Assembly: GCF_022170825.1 (NCBI RefSeq)
Contig: NZ_CP081878.1
Coordinates: 584,001 to 648,000 of the forward strand
Source of the DNA: Exiguobacterium acetylicum
GTDB lineage: Bacteria > Bacillota > Bacilli > Exiguobacteriales > Exiguobacteriaceae
Direction of reading: 5' to 3'
Length of the DNA stretch: 64,000 nucleotides
Made by a program: the position numbers and the translations under genes. Below, piece after piece: positions 1 through 7,075 of this stretch. Position 1 is the stretch's first letter; each line of letters opens with the position of its first letter. The notes under the pieces are model-generated. The model searched no databases. It was not told where the DNA came from and saw nothing but the letters and a program-made list of their open reading frames with translations.

Positions 1-2
1 AA

Positions 3-1055
3 AAAAATAAACAAATTGAACAGTTGAACGTTCGAATTGATGAGCTAAAGGCAGACATCGTCCGTTACGAAGAAATGTTACAGAAACAGGAAGAACTACT
101 CGGTGATCGTTTGCGTGTTTTCCAAGAGAACGATGGAAACTCGATTAAATGGGAAGAAGTCATTTTTGGATCGAAGGATTTAGGTGATTTATTCAGCCGT
201 GTCATGGCGGGGAAAAAAATCGCTGAACAAGATGATAAAATGATTTCGGATTATATCGCAACGCAACAAAAATTAGCAGAAGCAAAACAAGCGCTCGTTG
301 AGAAAAAAGCGGAGCAAATGCAAGAAAAGAAAGTATTGCTTGAACAAAAGAAAGCGTTAAAGGTTCAAATGAAAGAGCGTAGTGCTACGTTAAAAAAATT
401 ACGAAAAGGTAAGACGAAGTTTACGACAGAATTGTTAGACGCAAAAGAACTGCAAGCGACTCTCGAAGCTCAAGAACGTGCAATTGCGGCAGCAAAGGCA
501 GCAGCGAAAGCAGCAGCTGAAAAAGCAGCAGCCGAGAAAGCGGCAGCTGAGAAAGCTGCTAAAGCGAGTGCTCAAGCAGCAAAACAAACAGGTAAGGCTT
601 CAGAATCGACGACTTCAGTTGCCACACCCGTTGTTTCAAGTGGCGGAAAATTCGTGCGACCATCTTCTGGTGGCGTATCACAAGGGTTCGGTCCAGCAAG
701 TGGCGCGAACGGTTATACGTTCCATAACGGTGTTGATTTCAGCGGTTCGGTCGGATCTCCAATCGTCGCAGCAGCAGCTGGAACGGTCATTACAGCTTCA
801 GGTGGTGGACCTTACGGAAATCACGTCATGATTTCTCATTTCCTTGATGGACAAGTGTATACGACAGTCTATGCTCACATGAGTTCATTATCTGTTCATG
901 CAGGACAAACAGTTTCTCAAGGTCAGCAAATCGGAACACTTGGTAGTACGGGGAATTCAACAGGACCACACCTACATTTCGAGCTACATGTCGGAGGCTA
1001 TCAGTATAGTGCCTCTTCTCCTTTGAATGCAGTGAATCCATTAGCATATCTGTAA
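3..1055 (+). CDS. M23-family murein hydrolase with N-terminal coiled coil, 5' end outside the window
   Basis: The frame is open to the left edge, so the true start and signal peptide lie upstream; the TTG at 24 is unlikely to be the start. The visible product is about 350 residues. The first half is a charged coiled coil rich in Lys, Glu and Gln, ending in an Ala/Lys/Glu-rich linker (AAKAAAEKAAAEK repeats). The C-terminal 130 residues form a peptidase M23 (LytM) domain with the HNGVDFS and HLHFE zinc-ligand motifs. The PcsB/EnvC-like layout suggests an exported peptidoglycan endopeptidase whose coiled coil controls access to the catalytic domain, for example at division. Family assignment is firm; the exact role is inferred. 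A terminator follows directly. Confidence 0.9.
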   Translation, partial: KNKQIEQLNVRIDELKADIVRYEEMLQKQEELLGDRLRVFQENDGNSIKWEEVIFGSKDLGDLFSRVMAGKKIAEQDDKMISDYIATQQKLAEAKQALVEKKAEQMQEKKVLLEQKKALKVQMKERSATLKKLRKGKTKFTTELLDAKELQATLEAQERAIAAAKAAAKAAAEKAAAEKAAAEKAAKASAQAAKQTGKASESTTSVATPVVSSGGKFVRPSSGGVSQGFGPASGANGYTFHNGVDFSGSVGSPIVAAAAGTVITASGGGPYGNHVMISHFLDGQVYTTVYAHMSSLSVHAGQTVSQGQQIGTLGSTGNSTGPHLHFELHVGGYQYSASSPLNAVNPLAYL

Positions 1056-1057
1056 TC

Positions 1058-1085
1058 AAAAACGGGCTTCGGCTCGTTTTTTTTT
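1058..1085 (+). terminator. Intrinsic terminator of the M23 gene
   Basis: A 10-bp stem with a TTCG tetraloop (arms 1058-1067 and 1072-1081, one G-U pair) runs into a continuous T tract, directly after the stop codon. Confidence 0.88.
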
Positions 1086-1090
1086 ATACC

Positions 1091-1120
1091 TTGTGCTACA
1101 GTTAAGGCGAAACGAATACT
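1091..1120 (+). promoter_or_regulatory. Predicted sigma-A promoter of the thiamine operon
   Basis: A TTGTGC -35 at 1091 and an AATACT -10 at 1115 are separated by 18 bp. The predicted start near 1127 falls exactly at the 5' edge of the TPP riboswitch, which supports the call although both hexamers are imperfect. Confidence 0.5.
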
Positions 1121-1123
1121 TGA

Positions 1124-1217
1124 GCAACTAGGGGAGCTGGAGGAATCTGGCTGAGAGGAAAACCAATCTGTTTTCGACCCTATTACCTGAACTGGATAAT
1201 ACCAGCGTAGGAAAGTT
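1124..1217 (+). promoter_or_regulatory. TPP riboswitch (THI element)
   Basis: The conserved thi-box cores are present: CTGAGAGG at 1151, ACCTGAACTGGATAATACCA across 1185-1204, then GCGTAGGAAAG. These form the TPP-binding helices of the riboswitch that senses thiamine pyrophosphate. It sits between a promoter and a terminator upstream of thiD-thiM-thiE, so high TPP should end transcription before thiD. Confidence 0.95.
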
Positions 1218-1260
1218 GAGCCGAACGGATACCGGAATGCGTATATAACGCTTTCGTATA

Positions 1261-1297
1261 GCGTCGACTGCTTTTTTACAGCGGTCGGCGCTTTTTT
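1261..1297 (+). terminator. Riboswitch-controlled intrinsic terminator
   Basis: An 11-bp stem (arms 1261-1271 and 1281-1291, with three G-U pairs) is followed by TTTTTT. It lies about 45 bases after the TPP aptamer and 48 bases before thiD, which is the expected place for the expression platform. Confidence 0.85.
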
Positions 1298-1344
1298 GTC
1301 GGTAACGACTCCCTTGCATTGCTCGATGGGAAGGTGAGAGAAAC

Positions 1345-2148
1345 ATGAAACATGTATTGACGATTGCGGGATCCGACTCTGGTGGTGGAGCTGGGATTCA
1401 AGCAGATTTAAAAACATTTTCGGCTTTAGGCGTTTATGGAATGAGTGTCCTGACTGCCGTCACGGCGCAAAATACATTGGGTGTTCAAGCGGTAGAAGAG
1501 TTATCTCCAGAAATCGTTGACGCTCAATTAACATCGATTTTTTCAGATATTCGTGTCGATGCAATCAAAATCGGGATGGTCTCGAATGCGCAAACGATTC
1601 GTGTCATCGCGACACATCTTCGTAAACAGACAGTTCCAATCATATTAGATCCAGTCATGGTCGCAAAAGGAGGTCATGCCTTATTGCGGACAGAGGCAGA
1701 ACAAGCACTGATTGAGGAGTTACTGCCACTTGCGACACTCATTACACCGAATTTACCAGAAGCTGAGCGTTTAACAGGACAGTCAGTAACCAGTCTAGAG
1801 GACATGCAATCTGCGATGCATCAATTGGCTATGCAGACAGGTGCAGTCTTACTAAAGGGTGGACACTTACCGGGAGATGCGACGGATTTGTTATTTGACG
1901 GGACGAAAGAATATCGGTTCACATCAGAACGTTTAGATAATCAACATACTCACGGAACTGGTTGTACCTTATCTGCCGCGATTGCCGCACGGATGGCGCT
2001 TGGAGAGGATTTACCAGATAGTGTACGACAAGCAAAAAGCTATGTCACGGAAGCAATCCGTCATGGATTTGCCCTCGGACAAGGTATTGGACCGACACAT
2101 CATTTTCATTCACTTTGGAGGGATACACATGTTTACGACCATTCTTGA
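1345..2148 (+). CDS. thiD: Hydroxymethylpyrimidine/phosphomethylpyrimidine kinase
   Basis: The 267-residue product is a ribokinase-fold enzyme that phosphorylates HMP and HMP-P to HMP-PP, the pyrimidine half of thiamine. The N-terminus TIAGSDSGGGAGIQADLKTF is diagnostic of ThiD, and the C-terminal anion-hole motif HTHGTGCTLS carries the catalytic region. An AAGGTGAG ribosome site precedes the ATG. It is the first gene after the TPP riboswitch, and its last 20 bases overlap thiM, indicating translational coupling. No thiC or other de novo pyrimidine gene is in the window, so this operon could serve salvage as well as synthesis. Confidence 0.95.
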   Translation: MKHVLTIAGSDSGGGAGIQADLKTFSALGVYGMSVLTAVTAQNTLGVQAVEELSPEIVDAQLTSIFSDIRVDAIKIGMVSNAQTIRVIATHLRKQTVPIILDPVMVAKGGHALLRTEAEQALIEELLPLATLITPNLPEAERLTGQSVTSLEDMQSAMHQLAMQTGAVLLKGGHLPGDATDLLFDGTKEYRFTSERLDNQHTHGTGCTLSAAIAARMALGEDLPDSVRQAKSYVTEAIRHGFALGQGIGPTHHFHSLWRDTHVYDHS

Positions 2149-2896
2149 ACAGAAACCACTCATTCACCATCTGACGAATACGGTTACGATCAACGATTGC
2201 GCAAACGTCACACTAGCTGTTGGAGCATCACCCGTCATGGCGGAAGACATTCGCGAAGTAGAAGAGATGGTGAGACTCGCCCAAGCACTTGTCTTGAACA
2301 TTGGTACGCTGGATGCAGATATGCAGGAAGCACAACGCCTAGCAGCACGTGAAGCAGGACGATTGAACGTTCCGATCATCCTCGACCCAGTAGGAGCAGG
2401 AGCTACGACATTGAGAACCGAGTTCTCAAAAGAATTGATTGATCTCGGATGTACAGTCATTAAAGGAAATGCTTCTGAAATCAAGACATTACTTGGAGAG
2501 AATGGGCGAACGAAAGGAGTCGATGCTGCGGGAGACGAAATCATGGATCGAGAAAACATCCGTGCATTCGCACGCAAACAGCAATCCGTCGTCGTCGTCA
2601 CCGGTCCAATCGATTACATCACAGATGGCACACGCGAAATAGAATTGAACGTGGGTACTCCTCGTCTTGGCAACATGACAGGAACAGGTTGTATGACGGC
2701 ATCGATAATTGCTAGTTTTCTTGGTGCAGGATATACGGCGTTTGAGGCGGCAGTCCATGGAACATTTGTCATGGGAAAAGCAGGAGAGCGGGCAACATCC
2801 GCACAAGGGATAGGCGATTTTAAACGAGAGTTGTTCAACGCCATCAGTCTGATGATGGAACAAGATCTGATGGAGGTGACAGAGCGTGTCAATTGA
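2129..2896 (+). CDS. thiM: Hydroxyethylthiazole kinase
   Basis: ThiM phosphorylates 4-methyl-5-hydroxyethylthiazole for thiamine salvage. I place the start at the ATG at 2129, inside the end of thiD and after a GGAGGG ribosome site, giving 255 residues beginning MFTTILEQKPLIHHLTNTV. The frame is open further upstream, but no ribosome site supports that. The LIHHLTN..T.NDCAN start, the GASPVMA segment and the GTGCMTASI anion hole are typical of the family. It overlaps thiE by 11 bases. Confidence 0.94.
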   Translation: MFTTILEQKPLIHHLTNTVTINDCANVTLAVGASPVMAEDIREVEEMVRLAQALVLNIGTLDADMQEAQRLAAREAGRLNVPIILDPVGAGATTLRTEFSKELIDLGCTVIKGNASEIKTLLGENGRTKGVDAAGDEIMDRENIRAFARKQQSVVVVTGPIDYITDGTREIELNVGTPRLGNMTGTGCMTASIIASFLGAGYTAFEAAVHGTFVMGKAGERATSAQGIGDFKRELFNAISLMMEQDLMEVTERVN

Positions 2897-3524
2897 TTAT
2901 TCGATCTACGCTGTCACAGATCGTCGATATCATCCGGGAGTTACTATCGAAACGGTCGTTGAAGAAGCGATTTTAGGTGGTGCAACGATCGTACAACTAC
3001 GGGAAAAAACAGCACAAGGAAAGGAATTTTTTGATCAGGCAGTTCGATTAAAAGCACTCACGGATCGTCACGACATTCCGTTGATCATCAATGACCGAAT
3101 CGATATCGCGCTACTCGTCGGAGCTGGTTTGCATATCGGACAAGAAGATATTCCTCTAACTGCAGCGCGTCGTCTTTTACCGAACGCCGTAATCGGTGTG
3201 TCGGTTGCAACTGTTGAGCAAGCGATGGAAGCAGAACAAAATGGTGCATCTTATTTAGGGGTAGGTTCTCTGTTTGCAACGTCATCAAAAGCGGACGCTG
3301 ACGCGATGTCGCATACGACACTTCAGGCGATTCGGGAAGCTGTTGACTTACCTTTAATTGGTATTGGGGGAATTACTGCAACAAATGTCTCGTCTCTTCC
3401 GATTCCACTAGAAGGATACGCGGTCATTTCTGATATTTTTGCTAAGGAAGATCGGCAACTCGCTGCGGAGCAAATGACAAATGCCGTGCGAGAATGGCAT
3501 CAATCTCTTCAGAACAGGGTATAA
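2886..3524 (+). CDS. thiE: Thiamine-phosphate synthase
   Basis: ThiE joins HMP-PP and thiazole phosphate to give thiamine monophosphate. The 212-residue TIM-barrel protein has YAVTD near the start, VQLREK (pyrophosphate and metal site), LIINDRIDIAL, GLHIGQED and GIGGI. The usual phosphate-loop GP.FPT.TK appears here as VGSLFATSSK, keeping the Thr and Lys. The GTG start lies within the end of thiM after GGAGGTG. This completes a three-gene operon that uses the products of its two neighbours. Confidence 0.94.
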   Translation: MSIDYSIYAVTDRRYHPGVTIETVVEEAILGGATIVQLREKTAQGKEFFDQAVRLKALTDRHDIPLIINDRIDIALLVGAGLHIGQEDIPLTAARRLLPNAVIGVSVATVEQAMEAEQNGASYLGVGSLFATSSKADADAMSHTTLQAIREAVDLPLIGIGGITATNVSSLPIPLEGYAVISDIFAKEDRQLAAEQMTNAVREWHQSLQNRV

Positions 3525-3544
3525 TTCGTTCAGAGGTGATTGTA

Positions 3545-3979
3545 TTGAAATGGCAAACGATCCGTTTTCGAGGCTATTGGATCCGGTATCGGTTAGAACC
3601 ACAAATCATTCGGGTCGATAATCAGGGGATTTATCACTTAGGAAAAGTCTTGTTTCCGCGTCCAAATCGTATATCCTATGAAATGGCTCTTTTATTGAAG
3701 AAAAAGTATGAGCGACGCTACAAGCGTCCGTTGTATATTAAAACGAGTTCGATTGCGACAGAAATCTGGGGGCATACGCATTTAGATATCTATTATCGGA
3801 TGCTTCTTCGGTTACCGATTCCAGCCTCATTGCGCCAGCATTATACGAATCGATTAGAAAGTACAAAAATCATCGATATCGGCGTACGTGCTGTCGATCA
3901 AAATCGAATCGTCTGGGATATCGGAGATTTCGTCGGGGGATGGTTTCTGTTTTGGCTCATTCGTAGACGAATGCGCTGA
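3545..3979 (+). CDS. Uncharacterised basic protein
   Basis: I do not recognise a family. I chose the TTG at 3545, with an AGAGGTGAT ribosome site 5 to 13 bases upstream, giving 144 residues; the ATG at 3494 lies inside thiE and has no site. The product is Arg/Tyr-rich and positively charged, starting LKWQTIRFRGYWIRYRLEP, with a hydrophobic GGWFLFWLI stretch just before the RRRMR C-terminus that could touch the membrane. It follows thiE by 20 bases and may be co-transcribed. The downstream arsR promoter begins immediately after its stop. Confidence 0.65.
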   Translation: MKWQTIRFRGYWIRYRLEPQIIRVDNQGIYHLGKVLFPRPNRISYEMALLLKKKYERRYKRPLYIKTSSIATEIWGHTHLDIYYRMLLRLPIPASLRQHYTNRLESTKIIDIGVRAVDQNRIVWDIGDFVGGWFLFWLIRRRMR

Positions 3980-3981
3980 AC

Positions 3982-4022
3982 TTGCAATGTCCTGTTTCTC
4001 GTGGTGCAATATATGTAGAAAC
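3982..4022 (+). promoter_or_regulatory. Possible arsR promoter and operator
   Basis: TTGCAA at 3982 and TGCAAT at 4005 form a weak -35/-10 pair with 17-bp spacing. An inverted repeat GTTTCT (3994-3999) / AGAAAC (4017-4022) spans the -10, where an ArsR-type repressor would bind for autoregulation. The operator role is inferred from position only. Confidence 0.3.
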
Positions 4023-4034
4023 GAGGTGATGGAC

Positions 4035-4403
4035 ATGGATATTCCCCGTTGTGAAACGATTGCGATTGACGAACAGCGTGCGTCCGAAATCGGACATGTC
4101 GTTGATACGATTCCGACGCTTGAAATCGGAAAATTATTTAAAATTTTATCGGATGCGACACGATTACGAATCGTTTATGCCTTGACGATCGAGGAAGAAT
4201 TATGTGTTTGTGATGTCTCAGCATCTGTTGATTGTTCCATTGCGACAGCGTCGCATCATCTTCGATCTCTACTGAAACAAGGGCTTGTAAAGTTTCGCAA
4301 AGAGGGAAAAGTCGTCTATTATTCCTTGGATGACCATCATGTATCATCGCTTGTTCATATGGCGATGGAGCATGTACAAGAGGGAAAAGCAGTATCAGAA
4401 TGA
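4035..4403 (+). CDS. ArsR/SmtB-family metal-responsive repressor, CadC-like
   Basis: The ATG at 4035 is 6 to 7 bases after GAGGTG and gives 122 residues, the size of staphylococcal CadC; the frame runs open upstream without a better start. The winged-helix core contains ELCVCD (Cys57, Cys59) in the metal-sensing helix, then the recognition helix ATASHHLRSLLKQG and the wing FRKEGKVVYYSL. Cys6 matches the N-terminal cysteine of CadC, and the final helix has Asp/His/Glu residues suited to a second zinc site. It probably releases DNA on binding Cd, Pb or Zn. No metal ATPase lies beside it, so its targets are unknown. Confidence 0.88.
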   Translation: MDIPRCETIAIDEQRASEIGHVVDTIPTLEIGKLFKILSDATRLRIVYALTIEEELCVCDVSASVDCSIATASHHLRSLLKQGLVKFRKEGKVVYYSLDDHHVSSLVHMAMEHVQEGKAVSE

Positions 4404-4407
4404 CTTC

Positions 4408-4455
4408 CTAGAATAAACAAAAGCGCAGCAGAAGCTGCGCTTTTGTTTATTCTAG
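4408..4455. terminator. Bidirectional intrinsic terminator with a perfect 22-bp stem
   Basis: Arms 4408-4429 and 4434-4455 are exact complements around an AGAA loop, with A-rich and T-rich stretches inside both arms. It serves arsR on the + strand and the membrane sensor on the - strand, whose stop codon and last codons lie inside the right arm. Confidence 0.85.
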
Positions 4456-5085
4456 AGTCGATTCGTTTGGCTCGACGGGAGCGAATCGATGGAAGAAAAA
4501 AATCGTGGCACTAATCAATAAAAAGGACAGAATGGAGAGACCAAGACACATCCACTTATATGTAGCAATCAAGGAATCTGATTGTTGCAATTGAGATTGG
4601 AGCGTTTTGTACAAATCATCTTTCACACGGGATAAGTCTTCGAGAATCGTTTGAGTCGTCTGAGTCGACTGTCGAGCAAGACGTTTTGCAGCCGTCGGAC
4701 TCTGACGCTCATAGACGACAAAGACCCGTTCAATCTCGGACTCCCAGACATTGTTACGGCGAAGGAGATCTTTGATTGTCCCTGGAGTAGTCGGTGATTG
4801 ATTCAGACTGTTGCGCAAATCATGAATTTTAGAAGTTGAAAAGTAATATTGTTCGATGTAACGATTATCTTCATACAATAAGAGACCACGGACCGCATTG
4901 GCACGATCCCGATTGTGTTCAACCAACTGGTCCACTTGATTGATTAATGGTATGTCATGATCTTTCATTTGCTCTGTCATCGCTGCAATCGTCCGATAAC
5001 CGGATAGAGCATAAATGATCGGGATAGAAGCGAATAAACTGATCAAGAAAATCAGCAGAATACGCTGACGCCAAAGTGAGTGCAT
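4447..5085 (-). CDS. Orphan four-helix-bundle sensor-like membrane protein
   Basis: The 212-residue product has an N-terminal membrane helix (residues about 8-27), an extracytoplasmic alpha-helical region of about 140 residues and a second membrane helix (about 177-197), then a short tail of about 15 residues. The helical region resembles the four-helix-bundle or CHASE3-type ligand domains of chemoreceptors and sensor kinases, with phrases such as HNRDRANAVRGLLLYEDN. No HAMP, MA or kinase domain follows, so by itself it cannot signal in the usual way. AAAGGA precedes the ATG. Function is unknown; it might sense for a partner. Confidence 0.7.
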   Translation of the reverse strand: MHSLWRQRILLIFLISLFASIPIIYALSGYRTIAAMTEQMKDHDIPLINQVDQLVEHNRDRANAVRGLLLYEDNRYIEQYYFSTSKIHDLRNSLNQSPTTPGTIKDLLRRNNVWESEIERVFVVYERQSPTAAKRLARQSTQTTQTILEDLSRVKDDLYKTLQSQLQQSDSLIATYKWMCLGLSILSFLLISATIFFFHRFAPVEPNESTLE

Positions 5086-5099
5086 GCAATCATTCCTTT

Positions 5100-5162
5100 A
5101 AAAAATAGACATGTCATAAGCTTAACTACTATCGCCAAAAAAGTGAAGCCTGTCTATTTTTT
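5100..5162 (-). promoter_or_regulatory. Inverted repeat and sigma-D-like promoter upstream of the orphan sensor
   Basis: A perfect 12-bp inverted repeat AAAAAATAGACA / TGTCTATTTTTT (arms 5100-5111 and 5151-5162) flanks the promoter region. Inside it, reading leftward, TAGA (5156-5153), 16 bases and GGCGATAG (5136-5129) resemble the motility sigma-D consensus TAAA-N15-GCCGATAT. This would fit a chemosensor-like gene, but the match is imperfect. Confidence 0.3.
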
Positions 5163-5249
5163 GAATAGGGATAGGGAAATTGAATAGTCAATATTCCAAA
5201 TAAAAAGCAGGAAAGCTGGTGCAATACGAGAAGCAATCTTAAAGTAGAT

Positions 5250-5280
5250 GAAAAGAAAAAGCACAGCTAAGCTGCGCTTG
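5250..5280 (-). terminator. Intrinsic terminator of the yitT-family gene
   Basis: On the - strand a 9-bp stem (AAGCGCAGC with GCTGTGCTT, one G-U pair, TTA loop) is followed by TTTTCTTTT just after the yitT stop. Confidence 0.75.
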
Positions 5281-5283
5281 ATA

Positions 5284-6153
5284 TTAGAACGAATAGGAAT
5301 GTTCCTTGTAATTTCCGAAAACCGTATGAATTTCTGAGAATGTAACGAATGCATTGGGCTCGACAGAGGAGACGATTTCTTGCAAGCGTACAATTTCGTT
5401 ATTTTGAACAACGACATAGACCATTTTTTTCGTTCGGTTGGAGTACCCGCCTCGTGCATCAAGAATCGTAACACCACGTCCGAGTTCTTTTGTAATGACT
5501 TCATTGATCTCATCTGCTTTCTCGCAAATAATGATACATTGCTTAGAAGCAGAATAGAAACTATAGACCGTTTGAAGGGCTTTAGCACGAACGAAGCTCA
5601 TGATGAGAGCGTACATAACGTGTTTCAGATCGAAGACCCACCAGACAAGAATGTAGATGACAAGATCTTGCATCAGAAATATACGAGGAAGAGGCCAGTT
5701 ATGAAAACGAGCGAAGAAAAACTTTCCAAGAATATCGAGTCCGCCGGTAGAGGCGCCACCAAAGAAAATCAATGCCATTGCAAGACCAGAGACTAGACCG
5801 GCAAAGATGGAAGCAACAAGCGGATCATTTAAAGATTCTGGAACGATTTGAGTCGGAATCCAGTCGATTAAAAAAGAAGAAGCAATAACGATGATGCCGG
5901 ATAAGAACATGAATCGCTTACGTAGAAAACGGAAACCTAAAATGAAGAGTGGGATGTTTAAAAGTAATTGCGTTAAACCGATCGGAGTGTGGAAGAGCTC
6001 TTGCACAACGAGCGTGATCCCCATGATACCACCTGATCCGATATCATTTGGAGATAGTAGTAAACTGATGTAAAGGGAATAAAGCAATGTACCGATGATT
6101 AAAAAACTGATTTTTTCAACTCTCTTTTTCTGTGGGTGTGTCGTAGTAGTCAT
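5284..6153 (-). CDS. YitT-family membrane protein with C-terminal DUF2179 domain
   Basis: The product has five to six hydrophobic segments, with the family's ISLLLSPNDIGSGGIMGI and GGASTGGLDILGKF glycine motifs, followed by a soluble C-terminal DUF2179 domain (residues about 205-289; ITKELGRGVTILDARGGYS). The substrate and role of the family are not settled; a transporter is often assumed. I prefer the ATG at 6153 (289 residues, the usual length). A longer form from 6234 is possible, preceded by AAGAAGGG, but its extra 27 residues look non-native. A small leader ORF overlaps the chosen start. Confidence 0.82.
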   Translation of the reverse strand: MTTTTHPQKKRVEKISFLIIGTLLYSLYISLLLSPNDIGSGGIMGITLVVQELFHTPIGLTQLLLNIPLFILGFRFLRKRFMFLSGIIVIASSFLIDWIPTQIVPESLNDPLVASIFAGLVSGLAMALIFFGGASTGGLDILGKFFFARFHNWPLPRIFLMQDLVIYILVWWVFDLKHVMYALIMSFVRAKALQTVYSFYSASKQCIIICEKADEINEVITKELGRGVTILDARGGYSNRTKKMVYVVVQNNEIVRLQEIVSSVEPNAFVTFSEIHTVFGNYKEHSYSF

Positions 6154-6176
6154 GGCAATATGATGAGTGACCTCAT
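6150..6176 (-). CDS. Possible 8-residue leader ORF overlapping the yitT start
   Basis: An AGGAGG element (6180-6185) stands 3 bases before an ATG that opens the reading frame MRSLIILP, whose TGA overlaps the yitT ATG as ATGA. The strong ribosome site is otherwise 26 bases from the yitT start, too far for direct use, so coupled re-initiation is a reasonable explanation. The 3-base spacing is short, so this is tentative. Confidence 0.3.
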   Translation of the reverse strand: MRSLIILP

Positions 6177-6289
6177 GCTCCTCCTTCTGTGAGTATCTGC
6201 ATGCAAGAGTACGCCCATATGCATAAAATTTCAACCCTTCTTATGAAAAAAGATGAAAAAGGGTAAGTTTTTTTAGGAAGGTGATGAAA

Positions 6290-6892
6290 ATGAAAAAAAC
6301 GTTCTTGATTATTGGGTGTATCTGTTTAGGAATACTGGTTGGTATTCGTATTTTTCAACAGCCAGATGAAGAAAGTCGAACGTCTATTTGGCATGATGGT
6401 GATCTCGTAGCGAGACAAGTCGGTGCTTCGATGATGAATACGGTAGCGGTGCGTCAATTAGCCGAACAACTACCATTCTCATCTGAATTAAAACAGGTAG
6501 ATGTCGAAGGAGAGTCGTTGCGGCTCGCCTATGACGTCACAGGGAAAGAGCGGCGTGCTTGGATTGGAACCGATACCGGTACGTTACAAGTGAATCAGGA
6601 TTTTTTAAACGCGCAGTTATCCAAAGTACTTATGCATCATACGCTTGTATTATTTTCAACGATTCCCGACTTGAACAATCTCGAAATTCATTACATCGAT
6701 CCTTATTCACGTGCTGATTTTAAGATAGACCGGAAAGCATTCGATGCGTATACGCCAACTGATATCGAACGGTCTACTTCATCTTCGAGACGTTTTAACC
6801 GTGTTGTCATTGATGGATATGTACTAGATGAATCAAGACGACAAACCTTTTTCGAACGTTTCGCCTCTGGACTTTCGATTCAAAATAATTAG
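6290..6892 (+). CDS. Uncharacterised membrane-anchored protein
   Basis: The ATG at 6290 is 6 to 7 bases after AGGAAGGTG and gives 200 residues; GTG and ATG codons at 6281 and 6284 lie too close to the site. An N-terminal hydrophobic helix (residues 4-21, KTFLIIGCICLGILVGI) acts as signal or anchor; the cysteines in it are not in a clear lipobox. The rest is soluble and mixed alpha/beta, presumably outside the membrane. I recognise no family. It is divergent from yitT and has no clear terminator. Confidence 0.7.
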   Translation: MKKTFLIIGCICLGILVGIRIFQQPDEESRTSIWHDGDLVARQVGASMMNTVAVRQLAEQLPFSSELKQVDVEGESLRLAYDVTGKERRAWIGTDTGTLQVNQDFLNAQLSKVLMHHTLVLFSTIPDLNNLEIHYIDPYSRADFKIDRKAFDAYTPTDIERSTSSSRRFNRVVIDGYVLDESRRQTFFERFASGLSIQNN

Positions 6893-6992
6893 TTGTATAA
6901 AACAAGAAAAGGCATTTTTCACAATCTCGACACAATGATATCGTTTACATCTCGTTCTTTTATGAAAACGATAAAACAGGTCTATTCAATAC

Positions 6993-7021
6993 TTGAACAT
7001 CTTTTAAGATGGAAGTATGAT
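6993..7021 (+). promoter_or_regulatory. Predicted sigma-A promoter of the FNT channel gene
   Basis: TTGAAC at 6993-6998, a 17-bp spacer and TATGAT at 7016-7021 make a good vegetative promoter, with an expected start near 7028. Confidence 0.65.
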
Positions 7022-7037
7022 AATAAATGAACAGACA

Positions 7038-7055
7038 TTGTGAAGTGTTGAACAA
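7038..7055 (+). promoter_or_regulatory. Rex/FNR-like operator downstream of the FNT gene start site
   Basis: TTGTGAAGTGTTGAACAA matches 12 of the 14 half-site bases of the Rex consensus TTGTGAA-N4-TTCACAA. It lies at about +10 to +27 of the predicted transcript, a position typical of repression. Nearly the same 18 bases occur upstream of fnr at 52882-52899. Confidence 0.45.
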
Positions 7056-7075
7056 AAGAAAGAGAGGTTTCTACG

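Noticed and set aside
24-1055. TTG at 24 as start of the M23 gene
   Set aside because: The frame is open to the left edge, there is no ribosome site, and the signal peptide is missing, so the gene must begin upstream.
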